In this document: piece by piece, positions 45,331 to 58,478 of the stretch
How positions within the stretch are numbered: the first letter of the stretch is position 1
How the letters are laid out: every line of letters begins with the position of its first letter
Source: Procambarus clarkii
Taxonomy: Eukaryota > Arthropoda > Malacostraca > Decapoda > Cambaridae
Direction of reading: 5' to 3'
Assembly (NCBI RefSeq): GCF_040958095.1
Contig: NC_091151.1
Location: 3,217,630-3,281,629 of the forward strand
DNA: 64,000 nucleotides
The notes under the pieces: model-generated
Told to the model about the DNA's origin: nothing
Seen by the model: the letters and a program-made list of their open reading frames with translations, nothing else
Databases searched by the model: none
Made by a program: the position numbers and the translations under genes

Positions 45331-46664
45331 GCCCCCTCCCCATGCGGCCCGTTGGCGTCGTGAGGGGGCTTCGTGGACGGCTGCCGGAGTGTGATGCTCC
45401 GTGGGACAGTCCTCTGTCCTTTTCTGGCCTTGCATTCCTGCTGCTGTCTTCTCTAATTGTGCCGGATTGCTTTTCCTTTTTCATTGTTTCGTTTTTCTCC
45501 CACCTCTTCTCCTATCTGCTTGTCGTTTCCTGCCGACCTTTTGCTTGTTTTGGATTGTTTCTTTGCACTTCTTCTATTTTAATGCCCGGGTGCTTGAGGA
45601 GGCATACTCTTGCACCCGTAGAACTGAAGTACCCAACGTCCCGAGCGAGGGGAACCTTTTATTGTCAATCCCCCTTTCGTCGCTGAACCCGATCTCGACG
45701 AACTGACGGTTCTTAAGGTGGCGTTTGTGGGGCGTATACTCACGACGCACCCCTAGGGGGCCCCGGCATGATCGGCGATAGCTTCCTGTTGGGTGTCCTG
45801 CCTCTAATTGTGGCTCCATGGTGGGTATGGGGGCCCATTCGTGGATGAATTTTTCACTCTTCGTACCTATGTCGTTGAATGCTTTTGTTGTACCCTCTCA
45901 GGCTCGTGGGGTGGGCGACCAAGCCCCCGAGTCGGCCTGTCTTGGAAGACCGGGCTTTGTAGCCTCCGCTGCATTGGACCCGACCTTGCTCCTACTTTGG
46001 CCTCTCTGACTCCTTCCCCTGGCTCCCCTCCCTCCTCTGTGGTTGGGTCGAGCCCCAAGCTCCCAGTGGTGACTACCTCGTCCCCTGGCGCGGCTCCATC
46101 TCTAGTTGTAACTACTGCGCCTTTTAACCCCTCTCTCTCTGGGGGTTCTCACCGCCGTCCTCGTCACGGCCGCCCTCGCTCGATTCCTTCCAGTTTTGCT
46201 ACCTATCAAGCCTTGTTTGGTCCCGCTTCGTGGGCCAAATATTTTGATCTCCTCCCTCTTGATTCTGCGCCTCCTGACGAGTTCTCCCTCCATCGACATC
46301 TCGTTGATTCCATGGATGCCTCCATTACTTTCAACCCCACTCGTCTCGGTACACGTGTCGTTGCTGCTCCTTCTCAGGATGCTGCTTCCCGCTTGGCTGC
46401 CTTATCCTGCCTTGGCGAGACCCCTGTTCGGGTCTCGAAGAACGCTAAGTTGAATGCCAGTGTTGGCACTGTTCTGCTCCCGCCCCATGTTGCGACCGGT
46501 GTTCGGGACCTGCGCGACTGCCACGACGATATTCGACATATCCATGCTGCCCAGGGCCATTCTATTCTCCAGGTGGACTCGTTTACTCGTCCCTCTCGTG
46601 ATAGTCGCCGTCAACCCCTCCGGGTTGTGAAGATTACCTTTGATGGTAGGACCCTTCCCAGCAA
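45331..46664 (+). pseudogene. LINE ORF1 (I/Jockey-like), 3' truncated
   Basis: A C/T-rich segment inserted in the Gypsy integrase. 45331-45807 looks like a 5' untranslated region. The frame 45808-46728 (306 codons) becomes ORF1-like from about 46000: a Pro/Ser-rich part, 'RSIPSSFATYQALFGPASW' (about 46170-46235), 'FDLLPLDSAPPDEFSLHRHL', and 'LRVVKITFDGRTLPS' (about 46617-46663), a motif that precedes the zinc knuckles in ORF1 of this LINE group. Here the homology stops and the knuckles are missing. Its pyrimidine-rich style resembles family A, so it may be that family's ORF1; this is inference. Confidence 0.7.
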
Positions 46665-47851
46665 ACACAAATCATCTACACAACGTTCGCCTATCTCTTG
46701 CCATAGGTGTGGGAATGATTTGCATTGAGAATGGTGCAGGAAAGCCTTTGAGAAACTTTTACTCAAAAAATCCAAACACAAAGGTTTAATTATAAATTGT
46801 TTTTCTACAATTATTTTCTTCCAAATGTAAAACAAATAGTTTTTACATGTTTAAATATAAAATTTATGGTGTTTTTTTGTAAAATTCATTAATAAATTGT
46901 GAATGATATATATTGGCTGAGTGAAACCTTTAAAATCCATTTAGTTATAATTTGAACAGAAAAAAGTATTTTTCCAAATTTTCTAAAAATTGCTCTTTTT
47001 AACACAATTTGACTCCTTATACATTCCACTAAACACTATATCATGTTTAAATATATAATTTATGTATTATTCTCTAAAATAATTTATATAAATTATATAA
47101 GTTGCTGGAAAGTGGTGTTAAAGATTATGAAAACATTTTGTTGTGTTAATATGTTCTTATTAACTATGTCTCAAGTTCACAGTTTATCAAACAAGAATAT
47201 TAACATTCGTCAACTCTTAAAATCTTATATGTTATCTTGCTGGTGCAAAAAAGGGTGAATCTTTAGGAACAGCTATAGTATCTATATATCACAAATGGTG
47301 TTTTCCCTAACTCAAACAATGTAGGGTTTATTATTCTACACATATTTCTAATGACTCTTAGATGTTTACATTCTCTGAAGTATAATTGTGAAGGCTGTGT
47401 CCATCACTCTCAACACAGATTCTTAAACTCGTCTCTGCAGGTTCATCTATATAATTAGTTTCCATTTTGAATTTCCATGGACATTTGTATCCAAAATGAA
47501 ACCAATGTGGTTTCCTTCAGCGCCTTCAGCCAGCACATTTGCTCATTCATTTCCACAGATTCCAACAAGGTAGGGGATTTACAGAAATTTGTATATTCAT
47601 ATTGTTATATATTAAAAATATGAATGCAGTTCAATATGATAAGACAAATACATGAGTTTATGATAAATTCGTTTTCTGTGATATACCATTGATATGCTCT
47701 TTTTTTCTTTAAACGGCAGACTAAACTAAAGTGCTCACATCAACAGATTTGATGTATAAATGGTCAACGCTCAACAGAGTTAGTATAAATGTATTAGTAT
47801 AAATCTTACTTGTCTCATTGTTAATTCACATTCAATGTCAACTTGTGGTTG
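46665..47851. other. AT-rich, no gene
   Basis: Begins with a short cysteine-containing stretch ('ISCHRCGNDLH', about 46695-46727) of unknown origin, then AT-rich sequence without motifs. Confidence 0.4.
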
Positions 47852-48509
<658 letters not shown>

Positions 48510-49190
48510 CCACCTACATCAGCTTCACTCCACCTAGGAACATCTGTTGAGCAACTTCAGGAATCAGTACCTGAAGGAGGTGGAGTGGAGATAAAATGCT
48601 CAACTTATTTTACTACAATCGTCTTTGCTTTGGTAAGTACACATAATTGTCTTAGATTGTTTCAGTATTGTAGTCTATTTTCTTAGGAATATTTTGATAC
48701 CTAAATGAGAACTGTAGCACGAAAACTAAAGTAAGTATACATGAAACAAGAGAAACTTTTTTGTGGGTGTGAGTTGGAGTGTCAAGAGCGGGTTCCGGTT
48801 GTGTGTATTCCGTCATCTCTACAGCTGTGAATTCCAAGGAATTGTATTTGATATGCATATGTCTGTGTAGGGAATTTTATTCCGAACACTATACAAAAAA
48901 AACGGTGTGAAACAAGTATAAACTTGAAAAACATGAGCAAAGTAAAAACTTTTGACGCTCACGGGTACAAACACGCGTAAGATTTTATTCGCCGCAAATT
49001 TATTTGACGCTGTGTTGGCCAACTCTACCCATGTTCTTATAGAACTTTCTATTGCGAACACATTGCTATAAAAATGAAATACGTAGCTCCAGAAATAATG
49101 TCAGGACAGTGAAATCAGTATAAACATTCAAAGCCCTGCATCACACCAGTGTCGTCCCTGCTGAAATTACGGCTAATGCTTCGCCCAGTT
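48510..49190. other. No gene recognised
   Basis: Sequence downstream of the zinc-domain frame without coding or repeat signal. A minus-strand frame at 48652-48858 has no motif. Confidence 0.35.
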
Positions 49191-49191
49191 C

Positions 49192-49535
49192 CCACACTCC
49201 CACCAGTATACACCATAAGGCCCCAGTACACACCATAAGGTACGAGTACACACTATAAGGCACCATCAGTACACACCTACAGGTATTTGTTTCTGGTGTG
49301 GTGCTCATGGGATCTGTTACAACCTTCTAGGAAGCTTTTAGGGTCAGGATTGACATTACAGTTCCCATTCCCACCAGTATACACCATAAGGCCCCAGTAC
49401 ACACCATAAGGTACGAGTACACACTATAAGGCACCATCAGTACACACCTACAGGTATTTGTTTCTGGTGTGGTGCTCATGGGATCTGTTACAACCTTCTA
49501 GGAAGCTTTTAGGGTCAGGATTGACATTACAGTGC
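49192..49535. repeat. 171-bp tandem duplication
   Basis: Two adjacent near-identical copies of a 171-base unit, each with three or four internal repeats of 'AGTACACACCATAAGG'. The unit ends in 'CAGGATTGACATTACAG'. Confidence 0.92.
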
Positions 49536-50252
49536 AGCGTTTTATATATATAAAATACACATGAGAGTATGTGCAGGGACTTAATATCTAACATATTCAG
49601 AGATTTGAGTAAGGGGTCCATATATACTGCCCGGTTGCCTGAAATGCTATATGCCTACTATATTGGCTTTAGGTATTGTATGCACTAGCTCTATCTATAA
49701 ATCCAACATTATGTTTGTAAATCAACTATGTATGTACTTTCCTGAATAAAATTGACTTTACTCTACACTTATATGCTCTGTGGATTTGTTATCCCTTATC
49801 GTTTGGGAGAAAAAAAATGACTAATACGTTCGGCGAATGACTTTGACTTCAACTTCACTTTGACTTCGTTCATGTCATCGTATTTTCCGTAATATATAAA
49901 GGTTATGACAATGCAATTATATTATTGTGTGCAAATAATTTGGAAATTTCATGTACCCTAAAAATAGTAAAATAAAGAATAAGAATAATTAAATAATTGT
50001 TGTAGTAAATTGTCACACGTTCATCATACGCAAACGAACACACAGTGTGGAGCGTCAGTAGACCAAGGTCCGCGCCATTTTAAAACACGGCTTCGAATGT
50101 AAGTAATGTTTTTCTCGTACTAACACTGTGTTATGCAATAGATTAGGTCTTGAATTCACAAATTTAGTTGTTACATCTGACAGAGTATGTTAGACGGTGT
50201 AATGCTGGTCCATGTTGACGTATTTGTGGGCTTGATTGGTTTACATGTGATG
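49536..50252. other. AT-rich, no gene
   Basis: No coding frame or repeat family recognised. The stretch about 50040-50100 is GC-richer and followed by GTAAGTAA, so an untranslated first exon is possible but unsupported. Confidence 0.3.
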
Positions 50253-50259
50253 GCACACA

Positions 50260-50430
50260 ATATCGGCACCCCACAACATGCTGTTGAAGTTGGAATGCAT
50301 GGCATAGGCTCCTCACACAATGTTCTTTATGTGGTCCTCAGGTGATAGTTTTCTATTTAGAACCACCCCTAGATCTCTTTCTTTATCAGAATTCCTTAAA
50401 GATTTCTCACATGGTTTTCCTAATGATAGA
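50260..50430 (-). pseudogene. LINE RT thumb fragment in the array
   Basis: On the minus strand 'RDLGVVLNRKLSPEDHIKNI' and 'GAYAMHSNFNSMLWG' read as the post-palm region of a LINE RT (xDLGV motif). A second copy lies in the next 400-bp unit, about 50660-50830. Confidence 0.7.
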
Positions 50431-52744
50431 TTGTGGGCTGTAAGGGACAGGTTTGATGTATGGATTAGTTGATAGAAGTTCCAGTCCACCTGTAGACAGG
50501 GATCTCACATCAGCTTGAATATTATACAAGGATAAGATTTGATAAATTCAGTTATTTGACTGAACACTGGCTCTGTTTAAATCAGAGATTTAAACATACA
50601 TAGTCTAACCTAGCTCCTTTCTTTTTTACCTAGCCTAACCTAGCCTAACCTAGCACACAATATCGGCACCCCACAACATGCTGTTGAAGTTGGAATGCAT
50701 GGCATAGGCTCCTCACACAATGTTCTTTATGTGGTCCTCAGGTGATAGTTTTCTATTTAGAACCACCCCTAGATCTCTTTCTTTATCAGAATTCCTTAAA
50801 GATTTCTCACATGGTTTTCCTAATGATAGATTGTGGGCTGTAAGGGACAGGTTTGATGTATGGATTAGTTGATAGAAGTTCCAGTCCACCTGTAGACAGG
50901 GATCTCACATCAGCTTGTATATTATACAAGGATAAGATTTGATAAATTCAGTTATTTGACTGAACACTGGCTCTGTTTAAATCAGAGATTTAAACATACA
51001 TAGTCTAACCTAGCTCCTTTCTTTTTTACCTAGCCTAACCTAGCTTTTTTTCCCAAGCCGGTCTATGGCCCATGTTTTTTTTCGATGCCTCAGTGGTCCA
51101 TGCACATGTCCGTTCAAGGGGATTAAATAGCCGTTCTATGGCCCCAGGGTTTTACGAACTTCTTTTTCCCAAGCCGGTCTATGGCCCGTGTTTTTTTTTA
51201 TGCCTCAGTGGTCCATGCACAGGTCCGTTCAAGGGGATTAAATAGCCGTTCTATGGCCCCAGGGTTTTCTCAAATTTTCTTTCATAGCCGGTCTATGGCC
51301 CCTGGGTTTTACGAACTTTTTTAGAATCTGGATGTAGCAGGTGCTCAATTGTCAAAAGTGAAAAATTGGTTTTGTCTTCCGAATGCACCATTTCTGTAAA
51401 TTTGCTAATAATCTTTTAAAAATAGTAAATGCCATTATTTTTGCAAAATTATTACGAGATCTATTATACTAATAACGGTTTGATAAAATACAGTAGACTG
51501 CTTACTGGATAATAGTTCCAGTCCACCTGTAGACAGGGATCTCACATCAGCTTGTATATTATACAAGGATAAGATTTGATAAATTCAGTTATTTGACTGA
51601 ACACTGGCTCTGTTTAAATCAGAGATTTAAACATACATAGTCTAACCTAGCTCCTTTCTTTTTTACCTAGCCTAACCTAGCTTTTTTTCCCAAGCCGGTC
51701 TATGGCCCATGTTTTTTTTCGATGCCTCAGTGGTCCATGCACATGTCCGTTCAAGGGGATTAAATAGCCATTCTATGGCCCCAGGGTTTTACGAACTTCT
51801 TTTTCCCAAGCCGGTCTATGGCCCGTGTTTTTTTTTATGCCTCAGTGGTCCATGCACAGGTCCGTTCAAGGGGATTAAATAGCCGTTCTATGGCCCCAGG
51901 GTTTTCTCAAATTTTCTTTCATAGCCGGTCTATGGCCCCTGGGTTTTACGAACTTTTTTAGAATCTGGATGTAGCAGGTGCTCAATTGTCAAAAGTGAAA
52001 AATTGGTTTTGTCTTCCGAATGCACCATTTCTGTAAATTTGCTAATAATCTTTTAAAAATAGTAAATGCCATTATTTTTGCAAAATTATTACGAGATCTA
52101 TTATACTAATAACGGTTTGATAAAATACAGTAGACTGCCTACTGGATAATAGTTCCAGTCCACCTGTAGACAGGGATCTCACATCAGCTTGTATATTATA
52201 CAAGGATAAGATTTGATAAATTCAGTTATTTGACTGAACACTGGCTCTGTTTAAATCAGAGATTTAAACATACATAGTCTAACCTAGCTCCTTTCTTTTT
52301 TACCTAGCCTAACCTAGCTTTTTTTCCCAAGCCGGTCTATGGCCCATGTTTTTTTTCGATGCCTCAGTGGTCCATGCACATGTCCGTTCAAGGGGATTAA
52401 ATAGCCGTTCTATGGCCCCAGGGTTTTACGAACTTCTTTTTCCCAAGCCGGTCTATGGCCCGTGTTTTTTTTTATGCCTCAGTGGTCCATGCACAGGTCC
52501 GTTCAAGGGGATTAAATAGCCGTTCTATGGCCCCAGGGTTTTCTCAAATTTTCTTTCATAGCCGGTCTATGGCCCCTGGGTTTTACGAACTTTTTTTCCC
52601 AAGCCGGTCTATGGCCCCTGGGTTTTACGAACTTTTTTTCCCAAGCCGGTCTATGGCGTGTATGTTAAATAAACCAAATTTTTCACTTTTGACAATTGAG
52701 CACCTGCTACATCCAGATTCTAGGGAGGAAAGGAATATAATATA

Positions 52745-52880
52745 ATATCTAATATATCTATCTGTGTGAAATAGATTAAATCCATTTATTTGATATTCAG
52801 CTAATAGTTCTGTATTTTCTACATTCATCCATGTTTTGGTAAGTGCAATAATATGTATTGTTTCATTGCAGATTAGAGAT
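52745..52880 (-). pseudogene. LINE APE-endonuclease fragment in the long units
   Basis: On the minus strand 'IHIIALTKTWMNVENTELLA' then 'YQINGFNLFHTDR' match the early part of the APE-type endonuclease of LINEs. The usual catalytic Glu of 'TETW' is Lys here. Repeated copies occur near 55223-55358 and 57062-57197. Confidence 0.75.
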
Positions 52881-55800
52881 TCAAGATAGTTCTAGATTTC
52901 CGAAGTACTGAAACGCGCGCCATACAAGCTTGGTGGATCTAGGTGCAAGGTAAAATTATTTACATTTACTTTTGTATTTATATGCATATATGCATTTATA
53001 TGCATTATTCTCTAGAATAATAGATCTCGTAATAATTTTGCAAAAATAGTGGCATTTACTATTTTAAAAAGCTCGGGTGCAGGGGGGGGGGGTTATGTAA
53101 AAGCCTGGTTTGTGCCTCAGAGAGGCTATGGGATCCAGTAAGATCGTCCTTCCTTTCCTCCCTAGAATCTGGATGTAGCAGGTGCTCAATTGTCAAAAGT
53201 GAAAAATTGGTTTTGTCTTCCGAATGCACCATTTCTGTAAATTTGCTAATAATCTTTTAAAAATAGTAAATGCCATTATTTTTGCAAAATTATTACGAGA
53301 TCTATTATACTAATAACGGTTTGATAAAATACAGTAGACTGCCTACTGGATAATAGTTCCAGTCCACCTGTAGACAGGGATCTCACATCAGCTTGTATAT
53401 TATACAAGGATAAGATTTGATAAATTCAGTTATTTGACTGAACACTGGCTCTGTTTAAATCAGAGATTTAAACATACATAGTCTAACCTAGCTCCTTTCT
53501 TTTTTACCTAGCCTAACCTAGCTTTTTTTCCCAAGCCGGTCTATGGCCCATGTTTTTTTTCGATGCCTCAGTGGTCCATGCACATGTCCGTTCAAGGGGA
53601 TTAAATAGCCGTTCTATGGCCCCAGGGTTTTACGAACTTCTTTTTCCCAAGCCGGTCTATGGCCCGTGTTTTTTTTTATGCCTCAGTGGTCCATGCACAG
53701 GTCCGTTCAAGGGGATTAAATAGCCGTTCTATGGCCCCAGGGTTTTCTCAAATTTTCTTTCATAGCCGGTCTATGGCCCCTGGGTTTTACGAACTTTTTT
53801 AGAATCTGGATGTAGCAGGTGCTCAATTGTCAAAAGTGAAAAATTGGTTTTGTCTTCCGAATGCACCATTTCTGTAAATTTGCTAATAATCTTTTAAAAA
53901 TAGTAAATGCCATTATTTTTGCAAAATTATTACGAGATCTATTATACTAATAACGGTTTGATAAAATACAGTAGACTGCTTACTGGATAATAGTTCCAGT
54001 CCACCTGTAGACAGGGATCTCACATCAGCTTGTATATTATACAAGGATAAGATTTGATAAATTCAGTTATTTGACTGAACACTGGCTCTGTTTAAATCAG
54101 AGATTTAAACATACATAGTCTAACCTAGCTCCTTTCTTTTTTACCTAGCCTAACCTAGCTTTTTTTCCCAAGCCGGTCTATGGCCCATGTTTTTTTTCGA
54201 TGCCTCAGTGGTCCATGCACATGTCCGTTCAAGGGGATTAAATAGCCGTTCTATGGCCCCAGGGTTTTACGAACTTCTTTTTCCCAAGCCGGTCTATGGC
54301 CCGTGTTTTTTTTTATGCCTCAGTGGTCCATGCACAGGTCCGTTCAAGGGGATTAAATAGCCGTTCTATGGCCCCAGGGTTTTCTCAAATTTTCTTTCAT
54401 AGCCGGTCTATGGCCCCTGGGTTTTACGAACTTTTTTAGAATCTGGATGTAGCAGGTGCTCAATTGTCAAAAGTGAAAAATTGGTTTTGTCTTCCGAATG
54501 CACCATTTCTGTAAATTTGCTAATAATCTTTTAAAAATAGTAAATGCCATTATTTTTGCAAAATTATTACGAGATCTATTATACTAATAACGGTTTGATA
54601 AAATACAGTAGACTGCCTACTGGATAATAGTTCCAGTCCACCTGTAGACAGGGATCTCACATCAGCTTGTATATTATACAAGGATAAGATTTGATAAATT
54701 CAGTTATTTGACTGAACACTGGCTCTGTTTAAATCAGAGATTTAAACATACATAGTCTAACCTAGCTCCTTTCTTTTTTACCTAGCCTAACCTAGCTTTT
54801 TTTCCCAAGCCGGTCTATGGCCCATGTTTTTTTTCGATGCCTCAGTGGTCCATGCACATGTCCGTTCAAGGGGATTAAATAGCCGTTCTATGGCCCCAGG
54901 GTTTTAAAAACTTCTTTTTCCCAAGCCGGTCTATGGCCCGTGTTTTTTTTTATGCCTCAGTGGTCCATGCACAGGTCCGTTCAAGGGGATTAAATAGCCG
55001 TTCTATGGCCCCAGGGTTTTCTCAAATTTTCTTTCATAGCCGGTCTATGGCCCCTGGGTTTTACGAACTTTTTTTCCCAAGCCGGTCTATGGCCCCTGGG
55101 TTTTACAAACTTTTTTTCCCAAGCCGGTCTATGGCGTGTATGTTAAATAAACCAAATTTTTCACTTTTGACAATTGAGCACCTGCTACATCCAGATTCTA
55201 GGGAGGAAAGGAATATAATATAATATCTAATATATCTATCTGTGTGAAATAGATTAAATCCATTTATTTGATATTCAGCTAATAGTTCTGTATTTTCTAC
55301 ATTCATCCATGTTTTGGTAAGTGCAATAATATGTATTGTTTCATTGCAGATTAGAGATTCAAGATAGTTCTAGATTTCCGAAGTACTGAAACGCGCGCCA
55401 TACAGGCTTGGTGGATCTAGGTGCAAGGTAAAATTATTTACATTTACTTTTGTATTTATATGCATATATGCATTTATATGCATTATTCTCTAGAATAATA
55501 GATCTCGTAATAATTTTGCAAAAATAGTGGCATTTACTATTTTAAAAAGCTCGGGTGCAGGGGGGGGGGTTATGTAAAAGCCTGGTTTGTGCCTCGGAGA
55601 GGCTATGGGATCCAGTAAGATCGTCCTTCCTTTCCTCCCTAGAATCTGGATGTAGCAGGTGCTCAATTGTCAAAAGTGAAAAATTGGTTTTGTCTTCCGA
55701 ATGCACCATTTCTGTAAATTTGCTAATAATCTTTTAAAAATAGTAAATGCCATTATTTTTGCAAAATTATTACGAGATCTATTATACTAATAACGGTTTG

Positions 55801-57679
55801 ATAAAATACAGTAGACTGCCTACTGGATAATAGTTCCAGTCCACCTGTAGACAGGGATCTCACATCAGCTTGTATATTATACAAGGATAAGATTTGATAA
55901 ATTCAGTTATTTGACTGAACACTGGCTCTGTTTAAATCAGAGATTTAAACATACATAGTCTAACCTAGCTCCTTTCTTTTTTACCTAGCCTAACCTAGCT
56001 TTTTTTCCCAAGCCGGTCTATGGCCCATGTTTTTTTTCGATGCCTCAGTGGTCCATGCACATGTCCGTTCAAGGGGATTAAATAGCCGTTCTATGGCCCC
56101 AGGGTTTTACGAACTTCTTTTTCCCAAGCCGGTCTATGGTCCGTGTTTTTTTTTATGCCTCAGTGGTCCATGCACAGGTCCGTTCAAGGTGATTAAATAG
56201 CCGTTCTATGGCCCCAGGGTTTTCTCAAATTTTCTTTCATAGCCGGTCTATGGCCCCTGGGTTTTACGAACTTTTTTAGAATCTGGATGTAGCAGGTGCT
56301 CAATTGTCAAAAGTGAAAAATTGGTTTTGTCTTCCGAATGCACCATTTCTGTAAATTTGCTAATAATCTTTTAAAATAGTAAATGCCATTATTTTTGCAA
56401 AATTATTACGAGATCTATTATACTAATAACGGTTTGATAAAATACAGTAGACTGCCTACTGGATAATAGTTCCAGTCCACCTGTAGACAGGGATCTCACA
56501 TCAGCTTGTATATTATACAAGGATAAGATTTGATAAATTCAGTTATTTGACTGAACACTGGCTCTGTTTAAATCAGAGATTTAAACATACATAGTCTAAC
56601 CTAGCTCCTTTCTTTTTTACCTAGCCTAACCTAGCTTTTTTTCCCAAGCCGGTCTATGGCCCATGTTTTTTTTCGATGCCTCAGTGGTCCATGCACATGT
56701 CCGTTCAAGGGGATTAAATAGCCGTTCTATGGCCCCAGGGTTTTACGAACTTCTTTTTCCCAAGCCGGTCTATGGCCCGTGTTTTTTTTTATGCCTCAGT
56801 GGTCCATGCACAGGTCCGTTCAAGGGGATTAAATAGCCGTTCTATGGCCCCAGGGTTTTCTCAAATTTTCTTTCATAGCCGGTCTATGGCCCCTGGGTTT
56901 TACGAACTTTTTTTCCCAAGCCGGTCTATGGCCCCTGGGTTTTACGAACTTTTTTTCCCAAGCCGGTCTATGGCGTGTATGTTAAATAAACCAAATTTTT
57001 CACTTTTGACAATTGAGCACCTGCTACATCCAGATTCTAGGGAGGAAAGGAATATAATATAATATCTAATATATCTATCTGTGTGAAATAGATTAAATCC
57101 ATTTATTTGATATTCAGCTAATAGTTCTGTATTTTCTACATTCATCCATGTTTTGGTAAGTGCAATAATATGTATTGTTTCATTGCAGATTAGAGATTCA
57201 AGATAGTTCTAGATTTCCGAAGTACTGAAACGCGCGCCATACAGGCTTGGTGGATCTAGGTGCAAGGTAAAATTATTTACATTTACTTTTGTATTTATAT
57301 GCATATATGCATTTATATGCATTATTCTCTAGAATAATAGATCTCGTAATAATTTTGCAAAAATAGTGGCATTTACTATTTTAAAAAGCTCGGGTGCAGG
57401 GGGGGGGTTTGTGTAAAAGCCTGGTTTGTGCCTCGGAGAGGCTATGGGATCCAGTAAGATCGTCCTTCCTTTCCTCCCTAGAATCTGGATGTAGCAGGTG
57501 CTCAATTGTCAAAAGTGAAAAATTGGTTTTGTCTTCCGAATGCACCATTTCTGTAAATTTGCTAATAATCTTTTAAAAATAGTAAATGCCATTATTTTTG
57601 CAAAATTATTACGAGATCTATTATACTAATAACGGTTTGATAAAATACAGTAGACTGCCTACTGGTTTTACCTGTAATA

Positions 57680-58110
57680 AGGTTTGATACAGATGATTAT
57701 GATTATGGTTTTGGCCTCCACCACCCTCTCACCTAACTTGTTCCAACCATGTCTACCACGCTGCTTGCGAAAGTTAATTTTCTAATATTTCTGTGGCATC
57801 TTTGTTTGGTTACCTTTTACAATATCTTCTTTTTATTCTACCATCTAGTTTTGGCATTTTATGCCTCTAACCTGGGAGCCACTTATTGGCAAGTCTATAC
57901 CTTTACCAGTTGATGTGATTCTTTAGATATGGGCACCATATCTCCAGGTGTCCTACACAATTAGCTTTAATTAAATTTTCCAAAATTATCACTTACACTT
58001 GTAATACAGGGTTCTAGGTTCCCTATAGTGTCCTTTATTGAAATAGAGTTTAACAACAATTTCAATGTCCCTATTTTCTTTTAGATTATATCTCAACATA
58101 TAATTAATGT
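57680..58110 (-). pseudogene. LINE fragment, internally deleted
   Basis: On the minus strand 'LRYNLKENRDIEIVVKLYFN' (about 58030-58110) resembles the linker between endonuclease and RT. It is followed by C-terminal RT pieces ('IWCPYLKNH' about 57925-57950, 'RHGWNKLGERVVEA' about 57708-57755). The RT core between them is missing. Confidence 0.6.
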
Positions 58111-58478
58111 CCAACAGGACATGATTACTCTTTCCAATGGGAGGATGGTATTGAATATTTGATCTAGTACTGATGGAATAATTTATATAATAATCACTAG
58201 AAATTATTTCGATAAGAATTTGAATTTATGCATGTCTTTGTTTTGGCATGCCTCTATTTCCATATGTTACATTTCTGCATGTCTCCAATTCTGGAAGTGT
58301 TCACTTTTGCATGTGCCTGACAAGGATGTTATATGCACCAGCTTTAATTATCACACATTGTATATAATGAATGACTTATTTTTAGAATTTTAATACATAT
58401 TGCATCTGTCAATACATTATTAACAATAATATAGGTAATATGGTAGTCTAATGTAGAAATTTGACACTCTTTAACAGA
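58111..58478. other. AT-rich 5' flank of the transposase
   Basis: No coding frame. It should hold the promoter and left terminus of the EnSpm-like element, but I could not identify a CACTA-type terminus or inverted repeats. Confidence 0.4.

Larger units (their letters stand above)
50253..57665. repeat. Higher-order tandem array (637-bp and ~1.2-kb units)
   Basis: Two 400-bp units (from 50253 and 50653) are followed by units starting at AGTTCCAGTCCACC: 50877, 51514, 52151, 53355, 53992, 54629, 55832 and 56468, ending near 57661. Spacings are 637, 637, 1204, 637, 637, 1203, 636 and about 1195. This is short-short-long, short-short-long, short-long. Units are nearly identical. Each contains repeated 'GCCGGTCTATGGCCC' minisatellite blocks, CCTAACCTAGC runs, and LINE-derived pieces. 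Long units add about 567 bp with inverted arms. The short ORFs inside recur with each unit and are not genes. Confidence 0.93.

Noticed and set aside
45401-45706. Hydrophobic Cys/Phe/Leu-rich ORFs in the 45.2-45.7 kb region
   Set aside because: They lie in the pyrimidine-rich 5' untranslated part of a LINE and lack any motif.
52455-52745. Recurring 96-codon ORF in the tandem array (also at 54933 and 56772)
   Set aside because: It repeats only because the array unit repeats; it runs through GGTCTATGG minisatellite blocks and LINE debris, and no family is recognised.
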